Shown in pieces: positions 43,128 through 53,728 of a stretch of DNA of 64,000 bases (position 1 is its first letter; every line of letters begins with the position of its first letter). The DNA comes from Streptococcus pneumoniae. Its GTDB lineage: Bacteria; Bacillota; Bacilli; Lactobacillales; Streptococcaceae. The stretch lies in the NCBI RefSeq assembly GCF_001457635.1, contig NZ_LN831051.1:1054001-1118000 (forward strand), given 5' to 3'. The notes beneath the pieces are model-generated. The model ran no database searches and was not told the origin of the DNA. It worked only from the letters and a program-made list of their open reading frames with translations. The position numbers were made by a program, and so were the translations under genes.

Positions 43128-43173
43128 AAACGCATTGTATCACGTTTTTGAACACCTGATATGATGCGTTTTT
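43128..43173 (+). terminator. Hairpin after ileS (SPRITE-like)
   Basis: AAACGCAT-TATCA pairs imperfectly with TGATATGATGCGTTT, followed by TTTT. It belongs to the same family as the hairpins at 4834 and 54579. The rest of 43174-43477 is AT-rich with a BOX remnant; no gene seen. Confidence 0.7.
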
Positions 43174-43208
43174 TATTTATTTTAAAAATTTGCGAGGTAT
43201 GACTTTTT

Positions 43209-43250
43209 ATACTCAACAAGAATCAAAGAGAAACTTAGCAAGCTAACAGT
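43209..43250 (-). repeat. Degenerate boxC remnant
   Basis: TATACTCAACAAGAATCAAAG and GAAACTTAGCAAGCTA resemble the boxC end of a BOX element read in reverse; the rest is missing. Confidence 0.45.
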
Positions 43251-43477
43251 AGTAAGATAAAATAGGAATTTGATATTAGGGATAAGATTGGTAAATAGTG
43301 TAATATTTTTACAACAATAAATTTATATAGTTATTTCTGGTTTCTGAAAAGTATTATATTATATTTTATTTTATTTCATATTATACAAATTTTTATTTTA
43401 TAATATCAGAAAATACTTTTTTTAAAAGCAAATATGATACAATTTTATTTGAAAAAAATAAAAAAGGAGATTTTATT

Positions 43478-43858
43478 ATGAAATTAAAAACACTTGCTTT
43501 AATTAGTGGTATCGTCGGTCTTGTGGGAGGAATTTTACTTCTTATTGGTCCTTTTGTCTTGTTGGGAACAGCGGTAAATACAGCTGCTACAACTCTTAAT
43601 GGAGGAGCTACTGCAGGGGCTTTTTCAGGTGTTGCCTTACTCTTGAATGCCTTGAAGATTGCAAATCTTGTTCTTGGTATCATTGCTATTGTTTACTATA
43701 AAGGAGATAAGCGTGTAGGTGCAGCTCCGTCTGTACTAATGATTGTTTCTGGTGGAGTTAGTCTCATTCCATTCTTAGGATGGGTTGGGGGGATTCTTGC
43801 TATTATCGGAGGATCTCTGTTCCTTGCAACATTGAAGAAATTCAAATCAGAAGAATAA
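43478..43858 (+). CDS. Small membrane protein, DUF4064-like
   Basis: A 126-residue protein with three or four hydrophobic segments (about 6-33, 44-72, 85-117) and many Gly/Ala residues, ending in a charged LKKFKSEE. It resembles the DUF4064 group of streptococcal membrane proteins, a tentative match by eye. Strong AAAAAGGAGA site before the ATG. A broken lipoprotein gene follows 13 bases later and was probably cotranscribed with it. Confidence 0.65.
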   Translation: MKLKTLALISGIVGLVGGILLLIGPFVLLGTAVNTAATTLNGGATAGAFSGVALLLNALKIANLVLGIIAIVYYKGDKRVGAAPSVLMIVSGGVSLIPFLGWVGGILAIIGGSLFLATLKKFKSEE

Positions 43859-43871
43859 AAGGTATTTTAGC

Positions 43872-44228
43872 ATGAAAAGAACAAAAAAGTTTATCGGTAT
43901 AGGAGTAGCTCTATTATCTCTTTCTCTTCTAGTTGCATGTGGAACATAAAGTTCAAAGAATACTTCAACAAGTAATGATGAGAAGACAGTAGCAACATCC
44001 AATAGTTCAAAAGAAACAATCACTTTCGATACACCGGTTGTAACAGACGATGCGATTGAATCAATGCGCACTTATGCAGATTATATAGATCTTTATAAAA
44101 ATATTTTTGATGATTATTTTACTAAAGCTGAGGAAGGTTTCAAAGGCACAGCTATGGAAAATAATGACTCGTTTACTAAACTAAAAGAGTCAACTCAAAA
44201 ATTATTCGATGCGCAGAAAAAAGGTTAA
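43872..44228 (+). pseudogene. Lipoprotein gene interrupted by an in-frame stop
   Basis: The frame begins MKRTKKFIGIGVALLSLSLL and VACGT, a complete lipoprotein signal with lipobox LVAC, then meets TAA at 43947-43949. The same frame continues open for 92 codons (SSKNTSTSNDEKTVATSN and on to KLFDAQKKG) to TAA at 44226. The Ser/Thr-rich linker right after the lipid-anchored Cys is typical, so one nonsense change has killed a gene of 118 codons. Function unknown; the mature part resembles small Firmicute lipoproteins. Confidence 0.75.
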
Positions 44229-44391
44229 ATAATGAAGATAGAATAGAAACAGCCAAAAACAATGTGATTGCCAAACATTGTCAAACAGTCCTTTCCTTTT
44301 TGGTTTTGACTAGCTTTTTTGTGAAAAATTGTGTAAAATAGAATAGATAAACGAGGGGAAACCTCGGAAAATTTAAAGGAGAATCCATCTA

Positions 44392-45084
44392 ATGGTAAAA
44401 TTGGTTTTTGCTCGCCACGGTGAGTCTGAATGGAACAAAGCTAACCTTTTCACTGGTTGGGCTGATGTTGATTTGTCTGAAAAAGGTACACAACAAGCGA
44501 TTGACGCTGGTAAATTGATCAAAGAAGCTGGTATCGAATTTGACCAAGCTTACACTTCAGTATTGAAACGTGCTATCAAAACAACTAACTTGGCTCTTGA
44601 AGCTTCTGACCAATTATGGGTTCCAGTTGAAAAATCATGGCGCTTGAACGAACGTCACTACGGTGGTTTGACTGGTAAAAACAAAGCTGAAGCTGCTGAA
44701 CAATTTGGTGATGAGCAAGTTCACATCTGGCGTCGTTCATACGATGTATTGCCTCCAAATATGGACCGTGATGATGAGCACTCAGCTCACACAGACCGTC
44801 GTTATGCTTCACTTGACGACTCAGTAATCCCAGATGCTGAAAACTTGAAAGTGACTTTGGAACGTGCTCTTCCATTCTGGGAAGATAAAATCGCTCCAGC
44901 TCTTAAAGATGGTAAAAACGTATTCGTAGGAGCTCACGGTAACTCAATCCGTGCCCTTGTAAAACACATCAAAGGTTTGTCAGATGATGAGATCATGGAT
45001 GTGGAAATCCCTAACTTCCCACCATTGGTATTCGAATTCGATGAAAAATTGAACGTTGTTTCTGAATACTACCTTGGAAAATAA
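44392..45084 (+). CDS. gpmA: 2,3-bisphosphoglycerate-dependent phosphoglycerate mutase
   Basis: Glycolytic enzyme interconverting 3- and 2-phosphoglycerate. The 230-residue protein has the phospho-His motif [18 protein letters not shown] (His near residue 8) and the second His in [12 protein letters not shown] near 183. Its strongly biased codon use (for example GGT, GAA, CGT, AAC) indicates high expression. AAAGGAGAATC precedes the ATG. Single gene with its own terminator. Confidence 0.97.
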   Translation: MVKLVFARHGESEWNKANLFTGWADVDLSEKGTQQAIDAGKLIKEAGIEFDQAYTSVLKRAIKTTNLALEASDQLWVPVEKSWRLNERHYGGLTGKNKAEAAEQFGDEQVHIWRRSYDVLPPNMDRDDEHSAHTDRRYASLDDSVIPDAENLKVTLERALPFWEDKIAPALKDGKNVFVGAHGNSIRALVKHIKGLSDDEIMDVEIPNFPPLVFEFDEKLNVVSEYYLGK

Positions 45085-45093
45085 AAAATTGTA

Positions 45094-45120
45094 AGCCTAG
45101 GATTGATTTCTAGGCTTTTT
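45094..45120 (+). terminator. Terminator of gpmA
   Basis: AGCCTAG pairs with CTAGGCT around a GATTGATTT loop and is followed by TTTT. Confidence 0.88.
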
Positions 45121-45136
45121 ATGTTAGTATGGAAGT

Positions 45137-47548
45137 ATGATAAGGAATAAAAAACAAGATTATGTACTGGCCTACAAGCAACCAGCTTCAACCACTTACA
45201 TGGGTTGGGAAGAAGAAGCTTTACCGATAGGTAATGGTTCTTTAGGAGCAAAAGTATTTGGCCTTATAGGGGCTGAACGGATTCAATTTAATGAAAAAAG
45301 TCTCTGGTCTGGAGGTCCACTTCCTGATAGTTCAGATTATCAGGGTGGAAATCTTCAGGCTCAGTATGTTTTTTTAGCTGAGATTCGGCAGGCTTTGGAG
45401 AAGAGAGATTACAATCTGGCTAAGGAACTGGCTGAGCAGCACCTAATTGGGCCAAAAACGAGTCAATATGGGACCTATCTGTCTTTTGGGGATATTCACA
45501 TTGAGTTCAGCCAGCAAGGTACGACTTTGTCTCAGGTGACGGACTATCAGAGACAGTTGAATATTAGTAAGGCACTTGCGACGACTTCTTATGTCTATAA
45601 GGGAACGCGATTTGAACGTGAAGCTTTTGCGAGTTTTCCAGATGATCTCTTGGTTCAATGTTTTACTAAGGAAGGGTTGGAAACTCTAGATTTTACTATA
45701 GAACTATCCTTGACCTGTGATTTGGCTTCTAATGGAAAGTATGAGCAGGAAAAATCTGATTACAAGGAGTGTAAGTTGGATATTACTGATTCTCATATCT
45801 TGATGAAGGGAAGAGTTAAGGATAATGATCTGCGGTTTGCTAGTTATCTAGCTTGGGAAACGGATGGAGATATTAGAGTTTGGTCAGATAGGGTTCAGAT
45901 ATCAGGAGCCAGTTATGCCAATCTCTTCTTGGCCGCTAAGACGGATTTTGCCCAAAATCCTGCTAGCAATTATCGCAAGAAACTAGATTTAGAGCAACAG
46001 GTGATAGACTTGGTGGACACAGCTAAAGAAAAGGGCTATACCCAATTGAAATCAAGGCATATCGAGGACTACCAAGCTTTATTCCAGCGTATTCAATTGG
46101 ATTTGGAAGCTGATGTTGACGCATCCACTACAGATGATTTGTTAAAAAATTATAAGCCACAAGAAGGGCAGGCTTTGGAGGAGCTGTTCTTCCAGTATGG
46201 ACGGTATTTATTGATTAGTTCGTCCAGAGACTGCCCAGATGCTCTACCAGCTAACCTACAGGGAGTCTGGAATGCGGTCGACAATCCTCCTTGGAATTCG
46301 GACTATCACTTAAATGTCAATCTGCAGATGAATTATTGGCCAGCCTATGTTACCAATCTCCTAGAGACGGTCTTTCCAGTCATCAACTATGTAGATGATT
46401 TGCGTGTCTATGGTCGTCTAGCGGCTGTAAAGTATGCAGGAATCGTCTCTCAGAAAGGTGAGGAGAATGGTTGGTTGGTTCATACTCAAGCGACTCCCTT
46501 TGGTTGGACGGCACCTGGTTGGGATTACTATTGGGGTTGGTCACCAGCTGCCAATGCGTGGATGATGCAAACCGTTTATGAAGCCTATTCATTTTATAGG
46601 GACCAAGACTATCTCAGGGAGAAAATTTATCCCATGTTGAGGGAAACGGTTCGTTTTTGGAATGCCTTTTTACATAAGGATCAGCAGGCGCAGCGTTGGG
46701 TGTCTTCTCCGTCTTATTCCCCAGAACATGGGCCGATTTCGATTGGCAATACTTATGACCAATCTCTGATTTGGCAGTTATTTCATGATTTTATTCAGGC
46801 TGCTCAGGAATTGGGACTGGATGAGGACTTGTTGACTGAGGTTAAGGAGAAGTCTGATTTACTAAATCCTTTGCAAATCACTCAATCTGGTCGAATCAGG
46901 GAGTGGTATGAGGAGGAAGAGCAGTATTTTCAAAATGAGAAAGTGGAGGCCCAGCATCGGCATGCTTCCCATCTAGTGGGACTCTATCCTGGCAATCTCT
47001 TTAGCTACAAGGGACAAGAGTATATTGAAGCGGCGCGTGCTAGCCTCAATGATCGTGGAGATGGCGGCACAGGCTGGTCCAAGGCTAATAAGATCAATCT
47101 CTGGGCGCGTTTGGGAGATGGCAATCGAGCCCATAAATTATTGGCAGAGCAGTTAAAGATATCCACCTTGCCAAATCTTTGGTGTAGCCATCCTCCTTTT
47201 CAGATAGATGGTAATTTTGGTGCTACTAGTGGCATGGCAGAAATGTTACTCCAGTCTCATGCAGCTTATCTGGTACCTCTAGCTGCCCTACCTGATGCTT
47301 GGTCAACAGGTTCTGTTTCAGGCTTAATGGCACGTGGACATTTTGAAGTGAGCATGAGCTGGGAAGATAAAAAACTCTTACAGTTGACCATTTTATCAAG
47401 GAGTGGAGGAGATTTGCGAGTTTCTTATCCAGATATTGAGAAGAGTGTGATTAAAATGAATCAAGAAAAAATAAAAGCGAAATGCATGGGGAAAGATTGT
47501 ATTTCGGTGGCAACAGCAGAAGGTGATCTTGTTCAATTTTATTTTTAA
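45137..47548 (+). CDS. GH95 family alpha-L-fucosidase
   Basis: An 803-residue glycoside hydrolase of family 95, whose members release alpha-1,2-linked L-fucose or related sugars. Supporting features: start motif WEEEALPIGNGSLGAKVFG with FNEKSLWSGGP, DCPDALPANLQGVWN near residue 375, NMQMNYWP-type NVNLQMNYWPAY near 395 and GTGWSKANKINLWARL near 640. No signal peptide, so it probably acts on imported oligosaccharides. It stands alone between gpmA and a BOX; the ribosome site (ATGGAAGT) is weak, suggesting low translation. Confidence 0.88.
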   Translation: MIRNKKQDYVLAYKQPASTTYMGWEEEALPIGNGSLGAKVFGLIGAERIQFNEKSLWSGGPLPDSSDYQGGNLQAQYVFLAEIRQALEKRDYNLAKELAEQHLIGPKTSQYGTYLSFGDIHIEFSQQGTTLSQVTDYQRQLNISKALATTSYVYKGTRFEREAFASFPDDLLVQCFTKEGLETLDFTIELSLTCDLASNGKYEQEKSDYKECKLDITDSHILMKGRVKDNDLRFASYLAWETDGDIRVWSDRVQISGASYANLFLAAKTDFAQNPASNYRKKLDLEQQVIDLVDTAKEKGYTQLKSRHIEDYQALFQRIQLDLEADVDASTTDDLLKNYKPQEGQALEELFFQYGRYLLISSSRDCPDALPANLQGVWNAVDNPPWNSDYHLNVNLQMNYWPAYVTNLLETVFPVINYVDDLRVYGRLAAVKYAGIVSQKGEENGWLVHTQATPFGWTAPGWDYYWGWSPAANAWMMQTVYEAYSFYRDQDYLREKIYPMLRETVRFWNAFLHKDQQAQRWVSSPSYSPEHGPISIGNTYDQSLIWQLFHDFIQAAQELGLDEDLLTEVKEKSDLLNPLQITQSGRIREWYEEEEQYFQNEKVEAQHRHASHLVGLYPGNLFSYKGQEYIEAARASLNDRGDGGTGWSKANKINLWARLGDGNRAHKLLAEQLKISTLPNLWCSHPPFQIDGNFGATSGMAEMLLQSHAAYLVPLAALPDAWSTGSVSGLMARGHFEVSMSWEDKKLLQLTILSRSGGDLRVSYPDIEKSVIKMNQEKIKAKCMGKDCISVATAEGDLVQFYF

Positions 47549-47653
47549 GAAGATGTTATAAGGCAGTAATTTGAAACTTCCTTTTAATAAGGATTTAAGA
47601 ATATAGGCAGTTTCCAACTAGTTGAAAAAGCGTTATAATGATAATAGGAAGTA

Positions 47654-47773
47654 ATACTCAATGAAAATCAAAGAGCACAAACTAGGAAGCTAGCCGCAGG
47701 TTGCTCAAAACAGTGTTTTGAGGTTGTAGATGGAAGCTGACGTGGTTTGAAGAGAGATTTTCGAGGAGTATAA
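47654..47773 (-). repeat. BOX element, inverted
   Basis: Begins ATACTCAATGAAAATCAAAG (boxC reversed), contains CAAAACAGTGTTTTGAGG, and ends GATTTTCGAGGAGTATAA (boxA reversed). It lies directly before the ABC exporter genes. Confidence 0.88.
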
Positions 47774-47797
47774 TTTGTTTGATAGAGGGTGGGTCTG

Positions 47798-48499
47798 ATG
47801 GCTTATATTGAGATGAAACACTGTTACAAGCGTTATCAGGTTGGGGACACGGAGATTGTGGCCAATCGTGATGTGAATTTTGAGATTGAAAAGGGGGAGC
47901 TGGTTATTATCCTTGGTGCTTCAGGTGCAGGCAAGTCAACAGTGCTTAACCTTCTTGGGGGAATGGATACCAATGATGAAGGGGAAATCTGGATTGATGG
48001 TGTTAATATTGCGGATTATAGTTCCCACCAGCGCACCAATTACCGTAGAAATGATGTGGGGTTTGTTTTTCAGTTTTATAATCTAGTTTCTAATCTGACA
48101 GCTAAGGAAAATGTGGAACTGGCTTCTGAAATTGTGACAGATGCCTTGAATCCTGATCAGGTCTTGACAGATGTAGGTCTGGCTCATCGTCTCAATAACT
48201 TTCCAGCCCAGCTTTCTGGAGGGGAGCAACAGCGAGTCTCCATTGCACGCGCGGTAGCTAAAAATCCTAAAATTCTCCTTTGTGATGAACCGACTGGAGC
48301 CTTGGATTATCAGACGGGCAAGCAGGTTTTGAAAATTCTCCAAGACATGTCTCGTCAAAAGGGAGCGACGGTGATCATCGTGACTCATAATGGAGCTTTG
48401 GCGCCCATTGCTGATCGCGTGATTCATATGCACGATGCCAGTGTCAAGGATGTGGTGCTCAACCAGCATCCTCAGGATATTGACAGTTTGGAGTACTAG
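47798..48499 (+). CDS. ABC transporter ATP-binding protein (LolD/MacB type)
   Basis: A 233-residue ATPase with Walker [10 protein letters not shown] (near residue 39), Q-loop [14 protein letters not shown], signature [14 protein letters not shown] (near 142) and Walker [12 protein letters not shown]. It pairs with the FtsX-like permease one base downstream, as in MacB/LolCDE-type exporters. The ATG at 47798 has AGAGGG 8 bases upstream; a GTG at 47789 in frame overlaps that site. The substrate is unknown. Confidence 0.92.
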   Translation: MAYIEMKHCYKRYQVGDTEIVANRDVNFEIEKGELVIILGASGAGKSTVLNLLGGMDTNDEGEIWIDGVNIADYSSHQRTNYRRNDVGFVFQFYNLVSNLTAKENVELASEIVTDALNPDQVLTDVGLAHRLNNFPAQLSGGEQQRVSIARAVAKNPKILLCDEPTGALDYQTGKQVLKILQDMSRQKGATVIIVTHNGALAPIADRVIHMHDASVKDVVLNQHPQDIDSLEY

Positions 48500-48500
48500 T

Positions 48501-51209
48501 ATGATCAAGCGAAAAACTTATTGGAAGGACTTAATTCAGTCCTTCACAGGCTCCAAGGGGCGTTTTTTATCCATCTTGATCCTGATGATGTTGGGATCTC
48601 TAGCCTTAGTAGGCCTCAAAGTAACCAGTCCCAACATGGAGGCGACAGCTAATGCTTATTTAACAACTGCTCAAACCTTGGATTTGGCAGTCATGTCTAA
48701 CTATGGCTTGGATCAAGCAGACCAAGAAGAACTAAAACAGACGGAGGGCGCAGAGGTCGAGTTTGGCTATTTGACAGATGTGACTATGGATAATGGGCAG
48801 GATGCCATTCGGCTGTACTCCAAACCAGAGCGAATTTCAACCTTTCAGCTAAGAAAGGGACGACTTCCTCAGTCAGACAAGGAAATCGCTTTGGCCACTC
48901 ATTTGCAAGGCCAATACAGCGTGGGACAGGAGATTAGTTTTAAAGAAAAAGAAGAGGGTCATTCCTCTTTAAAAGACCATACTTATACCATTACTGGTTT
49001 TGTGGATTCGGCTGAAATCCTCTCCCAGCGAGATATGGGCTACGCAGGAAGTGGAAGTGGGACTCTGACAGCCTATGGGGTGATTTTACCTAGTCAGTTT
49101 GATCAGAAAGTCTACAATATAGCTCGTTTGAAATATCAAGATTTAGCAGGTTTAAATGCCTTTTCATCAGCTTATGAAGAAAAATCCAAGCAACATCAGG
49201 AAGACCTTGAACAAACTTTATCAGATAATGGCAAGGTACGTCTGCAACTTTTGAAAAAAGAAGGACAAGAGTCTCTAGACAAGGGGCAAGAGACCCTTGA
49301 CAAGGCTCAGACTAATTTGCAGGAAGGCAAGCGTCGTTTAGCAGCTGCTCAAGCTCGTATACAGGCTCAAGAAAGTCAACTAGCCTTGTTTCCTCAAGTT
49401 CAGAGAGAGCAGGCTAGTGCTCAACTTACCCAAGCCAAGCAGGAATTGGGCAAGGAAGAGGATAAACTAAAGCAAGCTGAACAAAATCTAGCCCAAGAAA
49501 AGGAAAAATTAGAAAAACATCAGCAAGTCTTGGACGATTTGGCGGAGCCAAGGTATCAGGTCTATAATCGTCAGACCATGCCAGGTGGTCAGGGCTATCT
49601 TATGTATAGCAATGCTTCATCCAGTATTCGAGCAGTGGGCAATATCTTTCCTGTGGTACTTTATGCCGTAGCAGCCATGGTGACCTTTACGACCATGACT
49701 CGCTTTGTAGACGAAGAGCGAACTCATGCAGGGATTTTTAAGGCCTTGGGTTACCGTAGTAAGGATATTATCGCCAAGTTTCTCCTTTATGGACTAGTAG
49801 CTGGGACTGTCGGAACGGCTCTAGGTAGTATACTTGGTCATTATTTGCTAGCCAGTGTAATTTCAAGTGTCATTACAAAAGGCATGGTGGTGGGAGAAAC
49901 CCAGATTCAGTTCTATTGGACCTATAGCTTACTAGCTCTTGTCTTGAGCTGGTTGGCGAGTGTGTTACCAGCCTATCTGGTGGCTTGGAGGGAACTTCAT
50001 GACGAAGCAGCCCAGCTTCTACTTCCTAAACCTCCTGTCAAAGGAGCTAAAATCTTATTGGAGCGTATCGGTTTTATCTGGCGTCGTCTCAGTTTTACTC
50101 ATAAGGTAACAGCCCGCAACATCTTTCGTTATAAGCAGAGAATGTTGATGACAATCTTTGGTGTGGCAGGTTCTGTAGCTCTGCTCTTTGCAGGTTTGGG
50201 AATCCAATCTTCTGTAGCAGGAGTTCCGTCTAAACAGTTTCAACAAATCCAACAGTATCAGATGCTTGTCTCTGAAAATCCTAGTGCGACCAATCAGGAC
50301 AAGGTAGAGCTAGCAGAAGTGTTGAAAGGGCAGGAGATACTAGCCTACCAGAAAATCTATTCTAAAACGCTAGACAAGGATTTCAAAGGCAAGGCTGGTC
50401 TTCAAAACATTACTCTTATGATGATAGAGAAGGAAGATTTGACTCCCTTTATCCATCTTCAACATCATCAGCAGGAGCTGACATTAAAAGATGGCATCGT
50501 TATTACAGCTAAACTCGCCCAGCTGGCAGGTGTCAAGGTTGGGCAGACTTTAGAAATTGAAGGTAAGGAACTAAAGGTCGCTGCTATTACTGAGAACTAC
50601 GTTGGTCACTTTATTTATATGAGTCAGGCTAGCTATGAGCAACTTTACGGACAGCTACCCCAAGCCAACACTTATCTGGTTTCATTAAGGGATACCAGTG
50701 CAACTAGTATCGAAAGTCAGGCGGGCTTGCTTATGAGTCAATCTGCGGTGTCCAGCGTTGTCCAAAATGCTTCAGCCATTCGACTCTTCGACTCTATCGC
50801 TAGCTCACTCAATCAGACCATGACCATCTTGGTCATCGTATCGGTTCTATTAGCTATTGTCATCCTTTACAATTTGACCAATATCAACGTAGCTGAGAGA
50901 ATCCGTGAACTCTCCACTACCAAGGTTCTTGGTTTTCATAATAATGAAGTCACCCTCTACATTTACCGTGAGACGATTGTGCTATCCCTTGTGGGAATCG
51001 TACTTGGTCTGGTAGCTGGTTTCTATTTACACCAATTTTTGATTCAAATGATTTCGCCGGCGACTATTCTCTTTTATCCGCAGGTAGGCTGGGAAGTCTA
51101 TGTAATCCCAGTGGCAGCAGTAAGCATCATTTTGACCTTGCTTGGTTTCTTCGTCAATTATTATCTGAGAAAGGTTGACATGTTAGAAGCCCTGAAATCT
51201 GTAGAGTAA
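48501..51209 (+). CDS. ABC transporter permease, FtsX-like, with long coiled-coil insert
   Basis: A 902-residue membrane protein: N-terminal helix (about 20-40), extracytoplasmic domain with a long Gln/Glu-rich coiled coil (about 225-355), three helices with an FtsX domain (about 390-520), a second extracellular domain, and a second FtsX domain at the C-terminus (about 775-900). This is the two-FtsX-domain layout of exporters acting on envelope molecules or peptides. Start at 48501, one base after the ATPase stop; the in-frame codons upstream lie inside the ATPase gene. Substrate not known. Confidence 0.9.
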   Translation: MIKRKTYWKDLIQSFTGSKGRFLSILILMMLGSLALVGLKVTSPNMEATANAYLTTAQTLDLAVMSNYGLDQADQEELKQTEGAEVEFGYLTDVTMDNGQDAIRLYSKPERISTFQLRKGRLPQSDKEIALATHLQGQYSVGQEISFKEKEEGHSSLKDHTYTITGFVDSAEILSQRDMGYAGSGSGTLTAYGVILPSQFDQKVYNIARLKYQDLAGLNAFSSAYEEKSKQHQEDLEQTLSDNGKVRLQLLKKEGQESLDKGQETLDKAQTNLQEGKRRLAAAQARIQAQESQLALFPQVQREQASAQLTQAKQELGKEEDKLKQAEQNLAQEKEKLEKHQQVLDDLAEPRYQVYNRQTMPGGQGYLMYSNASSSIRAVGNIFPVVLYAVAAMVTFTTMTRFVDEERTHAGIFKALGYRSKDIIAKFLLYGLVAGTVGTALGSILGHYLLASVISSVITKGMVVGETQIQFYWTYSLLALVLSWLASVLPAYLVAWRELHDEAAQLLLPKPPVKGAKILLERIGFIWRRLSFTHKVTARNIFRYKQRMLMTIFGVAGSVALLFAGLGIQSSVAGVPSKQFQQIQQYQMLVSENPSATNQDKVELAEVLKGQEILAYQKIYSKTLDKDFKGKAGLQNITLMMIEKEDLTPFIHLQHHQQELTLKDGIVITAKLAQLAGVKVGQTLEIEGKELKVAAITENYVGHFIYMSQASYEQLYGQLPQANTYLVSLRDTSATSIESQAGLLMSQSAVSSVVQNASAIRLFDSIASSLNQTMTILVIVSVLLAIVILYNLTNINVAERIRELSTTKVLGFHNNEVTLYIYRETIVLSLVGIVLGLVAGFYLHQFLIQMISPATILFYPQVGWEVYVIPVAAVSIILTLLGFFVNYYLRKVDMLEALKSVE

Positions 51210-51252
51210 GGTAGTTATTTTTAGCTGATTGAACTTCTATTTACTAATATTC

Positions 51253-51306
51253 AAAAATCCTCCGTTTCAAAGAGCAGGGAACTCTTTGTGACAGAGGATT
51301 TTTTCT
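51253..51306. terminator. Bidirectional terminator between the exporter and tpx
   Basis: AAATCCTC (51255-51262) pairs with GAGGATTT (51294-51301), with an inner CAAAGAG/CTCTTTG stem; T-runs on both strands. It ends the convergent permease and thiol peroxidase genes. Confidence 0.88.
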
Positions 51307-51796
51307 ATAGGGCTTTAGCAGCTGCAATTGCGGCTTCGAAGTTTGGCTCAGAATTGATATTATCCACGTATTCAACGTAGCGAATCGTATTGTCAGTATC
51401 GAGGACAAAGACTGCGCGTGCTAATAGGTGCCATTCGTTGATCAAGAGGGCATAATCGCGCCCGAAAGAATGGTCAAAGTAGTCTGAAAGCATAATGGCA
51501 TTGTCAAGGCCTTCAGCACCGCACCAACGTTTTTGAGCAAAAGGTAGGTCCATTGAAACAGTCAATACGACCGTGTTGTCCAGTCCAGCCAATTCTTCAT
51601 TAAAACGACGTGTTTGAGTTGAGCAGATGCCTGTATCGATAGAAGGAACGACACTCAAGACTTTTTTCTTGCCATCAAAATCAGCCAGAGATTTTTTAGA
51701 AAGATCTGTTGTAGTAAGAGAAAAATCAAGCGCCTTGTCGCCGACTTGTAGTTGTTTACCTGTAAAGCTCACAGGATTTCCGAGAAAAGTTACCAT
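51305..51796 (-). CDS. tpx: Thiol peroxidase (Tpx/PsaD)
   Basis: Atypical 2-Cys peroxiredoxin that reduces peroxides, important in a catalase-negative organism making hydrogen peroxide. The 163-residue protein has the peroxidatic Cys in [16 protein letters not shown] near residue 58 and the resolving Cys in RWCGAEGLD near 92. Start at 51796, which has TTGGAG 8 bases before the ATG; the nine codons upstream in frame are unsupported. It lies after psaA, separated by a terminator, and historically carries the name psaD. Confidence 0.95.
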
Positions 51797-51881
51797 AGGA
51801 TACTCCAATCTTTTTTCTTCCATTGTATCTGAAACAGTCAGAATTTTCCAATGATTTGACCGGAAATGTGGGCATAGAAAA

Positions 51882-51912
51882 AACGCCAGCTCACATGAGA
51901 ATGACGTTTTTC
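51882..51912 (-). terminator. Terminator between psaA and tpx
   Basis: On the minus strand AAAAACGTCA pairs imperfectly with TGGCGTTTTTT, leaving a T-run. Read-through or a separate promoter would be needed to express tpx. Confidence 0.75.
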
Positions 51913-51918
51913 AGAGGC

Positions 51919-52848
51919 TTATTTTGCCAATCCTTCAGCAATCTTGTCAAGGTTGTATTTCATCATGCTGTAGTAGCTGTCGCCTTCTTTACCTTGTTCT
52001 GCGATAGAGTCAGTAAAGATTTGTGCGTAGATTGGGATGTTTGTGTCTTGAGAAACAGTTTTCATTGGACGGTCATCCACACTTGATTCTACAAAGAGTG
52101 ATGGAACTTTTGTTTGGCGAAGTTTTTCAACCAAGGTCTTGATTTGTTCAGGAGTTCCTTCTTCTTCAGTATTGATTTCCCAGATGTAGGCACTTGGGAC
52201 ACCATAGGCTTTAGAGAAGTATTTGAATGCTCCTTCGCTGGTTACAATGAGTTTCTTTTCAGCAGGGATCTTATTAAATTTATCCTTACTTTCTTTATCA
52301 AGTTTGTCTAACTTATCAGTATATTCTTTGAGATTTTTTTCATAGAATTCTTTATTGTTAGGGTCTTTGGCGCTCAATTGTTTGGCGATATTTTTAGCAA
52401 AAATAATACCGTTTTCAAGGTTAAGCCAAGCGTGTGGGTCTTCTTTTCCTTTTTCATTTTGACCTTCAAGGTAGATAACATCAACGCCGTCGCTGACTGC
52501 GAAGTAGTCTTTGTTTTCAGTTTTCTTGGCATTTTCTACCAATTTTGTAAACCAAGCATTGCCACCTGTTTCAAGGTTGATACCGTTATAGAAAATCAAA
52601 TCAGCCTCAGAAGTTTTCTTAACGTCTTCAGGAAGTGGTTCGTATTCGTGTGGGTCTTGCCCAATCGGAACGATACTATGAAGGTCAATTTTGTCACCAG
52701 CAATATTTTTAGTAATATCAGCGATGATTGAGTTTGTAGCAACAACTTTTAGTTTTTGACCAGAAGTTGTATCTTTTTTTCCGCTAGCACATGCTACAAG
52801 AATGATTGCAGAAAGAAAGAGAACGAGTAATGTACCTAATTTTTTCAT
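51919..52848 (-). CDS. psaA: Manganese ABC transporter substrate-binding lipoprotein PsaA
   Basis: Surface lipoprotein that captures Mn2+ (and Zn2+). The 309-residue protein has a lipoprotein signal with lipobox LVAC (Cys20) and the cluster 9 fold; the metal ligands are His67 in QDPHEYEP, His139 in KEDPHAWLN, Glu205 and Asp280 in [10 protein letters not shown] chose the ATG at 52848 with TTGGAGGATC upstream; this gives the standard numbering. It is the last gene of the psaBCA operon, 31 bases after psaC. Confidence 0.98.
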   Translation of the reverse strand: MKKLGTLLVLFLSAIILVACASGKKDTTSGQKLKVVATNSIIADITKNIAGDKIDLHSIVPIGQDPHEYEPLPEDVKKTSEADLIFYNGINLETGGNAWFTKLVENAKKTENKDYFAVSDGVDVIYLEGQNEKGKEDPHAWLNLENGIIFAKNIAKQLSAKDPNNKEFYEKNLKEYTDKLDKLDKESKDKFNKIPAEKKLIVTSEGAFKYFSKAYGVPSAYIWEINTEEEGTPEQIKTLVEKLRQTKVPSLFVESSVDDRPMKTVSQDTNIPIYAQIFTDSIAEQGKEGDSYYSMMKYNLDKIAEGLAK

Positions 52849-52879
52849 TAGATCCTCCAATTTATTAGGGCTTTGCCCC

Positions 52880-53728
52880 TTATTTTAACAAATGTTTATT
52901 TTTCAGTTTCAAATATCGTTGTTTGGGAGCGATAAAGAAGCTAATGAGAAAGAAACTAGCAGCTGTAAGCACGATACTAGAACCTGCCGCAACATTAAAA
53001 CTATAGCCAATAAAGAGTCCCAAAACTGAAGCAGTAGCTCCGAAGGTTGAGGAAAGGAAAATCATACTTTTCAGACTATTAGCATACAGATAAGCAGTTG
53101 CAGCTGGGGTAATCAGCATGGCTACAATCAGGATAGTTCCGACACTTTGCATGGCTGTCACAGACACGAGAGTCAGGAGTACCATGAGAAGGTAGTGATA
53201 GAAATTGACAGGCATTCCCATGGCTTTAGCCAAGAGTTCATCAAAGGAAGTTATCAAGAGTTGCTTGAAGAAAATCCAGATTAACAAGAGGATGGCTGCC
53301 CCCACACCCATAGTAATAAACATATCCGTATCTTGGACGGCCAGGATATTACCAAAAAGGATATGGAAAAGGTCAGTTGAACTTTTAGCGACACCAATCA
53401 AGATGATACCGAGGGCTAAGAAAGAAGAAAAGGTAATGCCGATGGCGGTATCGCTTTTGATAATCGAGTTTCCTTTGATGTAGGTAATGATGATGGCAGC
53501 TAGCAATCCAAAGACAATGGCTCCGATAAAGAAGTCAAGGCCCAAGATGAAGGAGAGGGCTACACCTGGTAAGACAGCATGTGAAATGGCATCTCCCATG
53601 AGTGACATCCCGCGTAGAATAATGAAACATCCCACAGCTCCAGCTACAATCCCGACGACAATAGCTGTTATCAAGGCATTTTGTAGGAAATGGAATTTTT
53701 GCAATCCATCGATAAATTCTGCAATCAT
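52880..53728 (-). CDS. psaC: Manganese ABC transporter permease PsaC
   Basis: A 282-residue cluster 9 ABC-3 type membrane protein with eight or nine hydrophobic helices and the motif [23 protein letters not shown] near residue 38 and [11 protein letters not shown] in the cytoplasmic loop near 168. It forms the channel for Mn2+ delivered by PsaA. Its ATG overlaps the psaB stop as ATGA. Confidence 0.96.
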   Translation of the reverse strand: MIAEFIDGLQKFHFLQNALITAIVVGIVAGAVGCFIILRGMSLMGDAISHAVLPGVALSFILGLDFFIGAIVFGLLAAIIITYIKGNSIIKSDTAIGITFSSFLALGIILIGVAKSSTDLFHILFGNILAVQDTDMFITMGVGAAILLLIWIFFKQLLITSFDELLAKAMGMPVNFYHYLLMVLLTLVSVTAMQSVGTILIVAMLITPAATAYLYANSLKSMIFLSSTFGATASVLGLFIGYSFNVAAGSSIVLTAASFFLISFFIAPKQRYLKLKNKHLLK

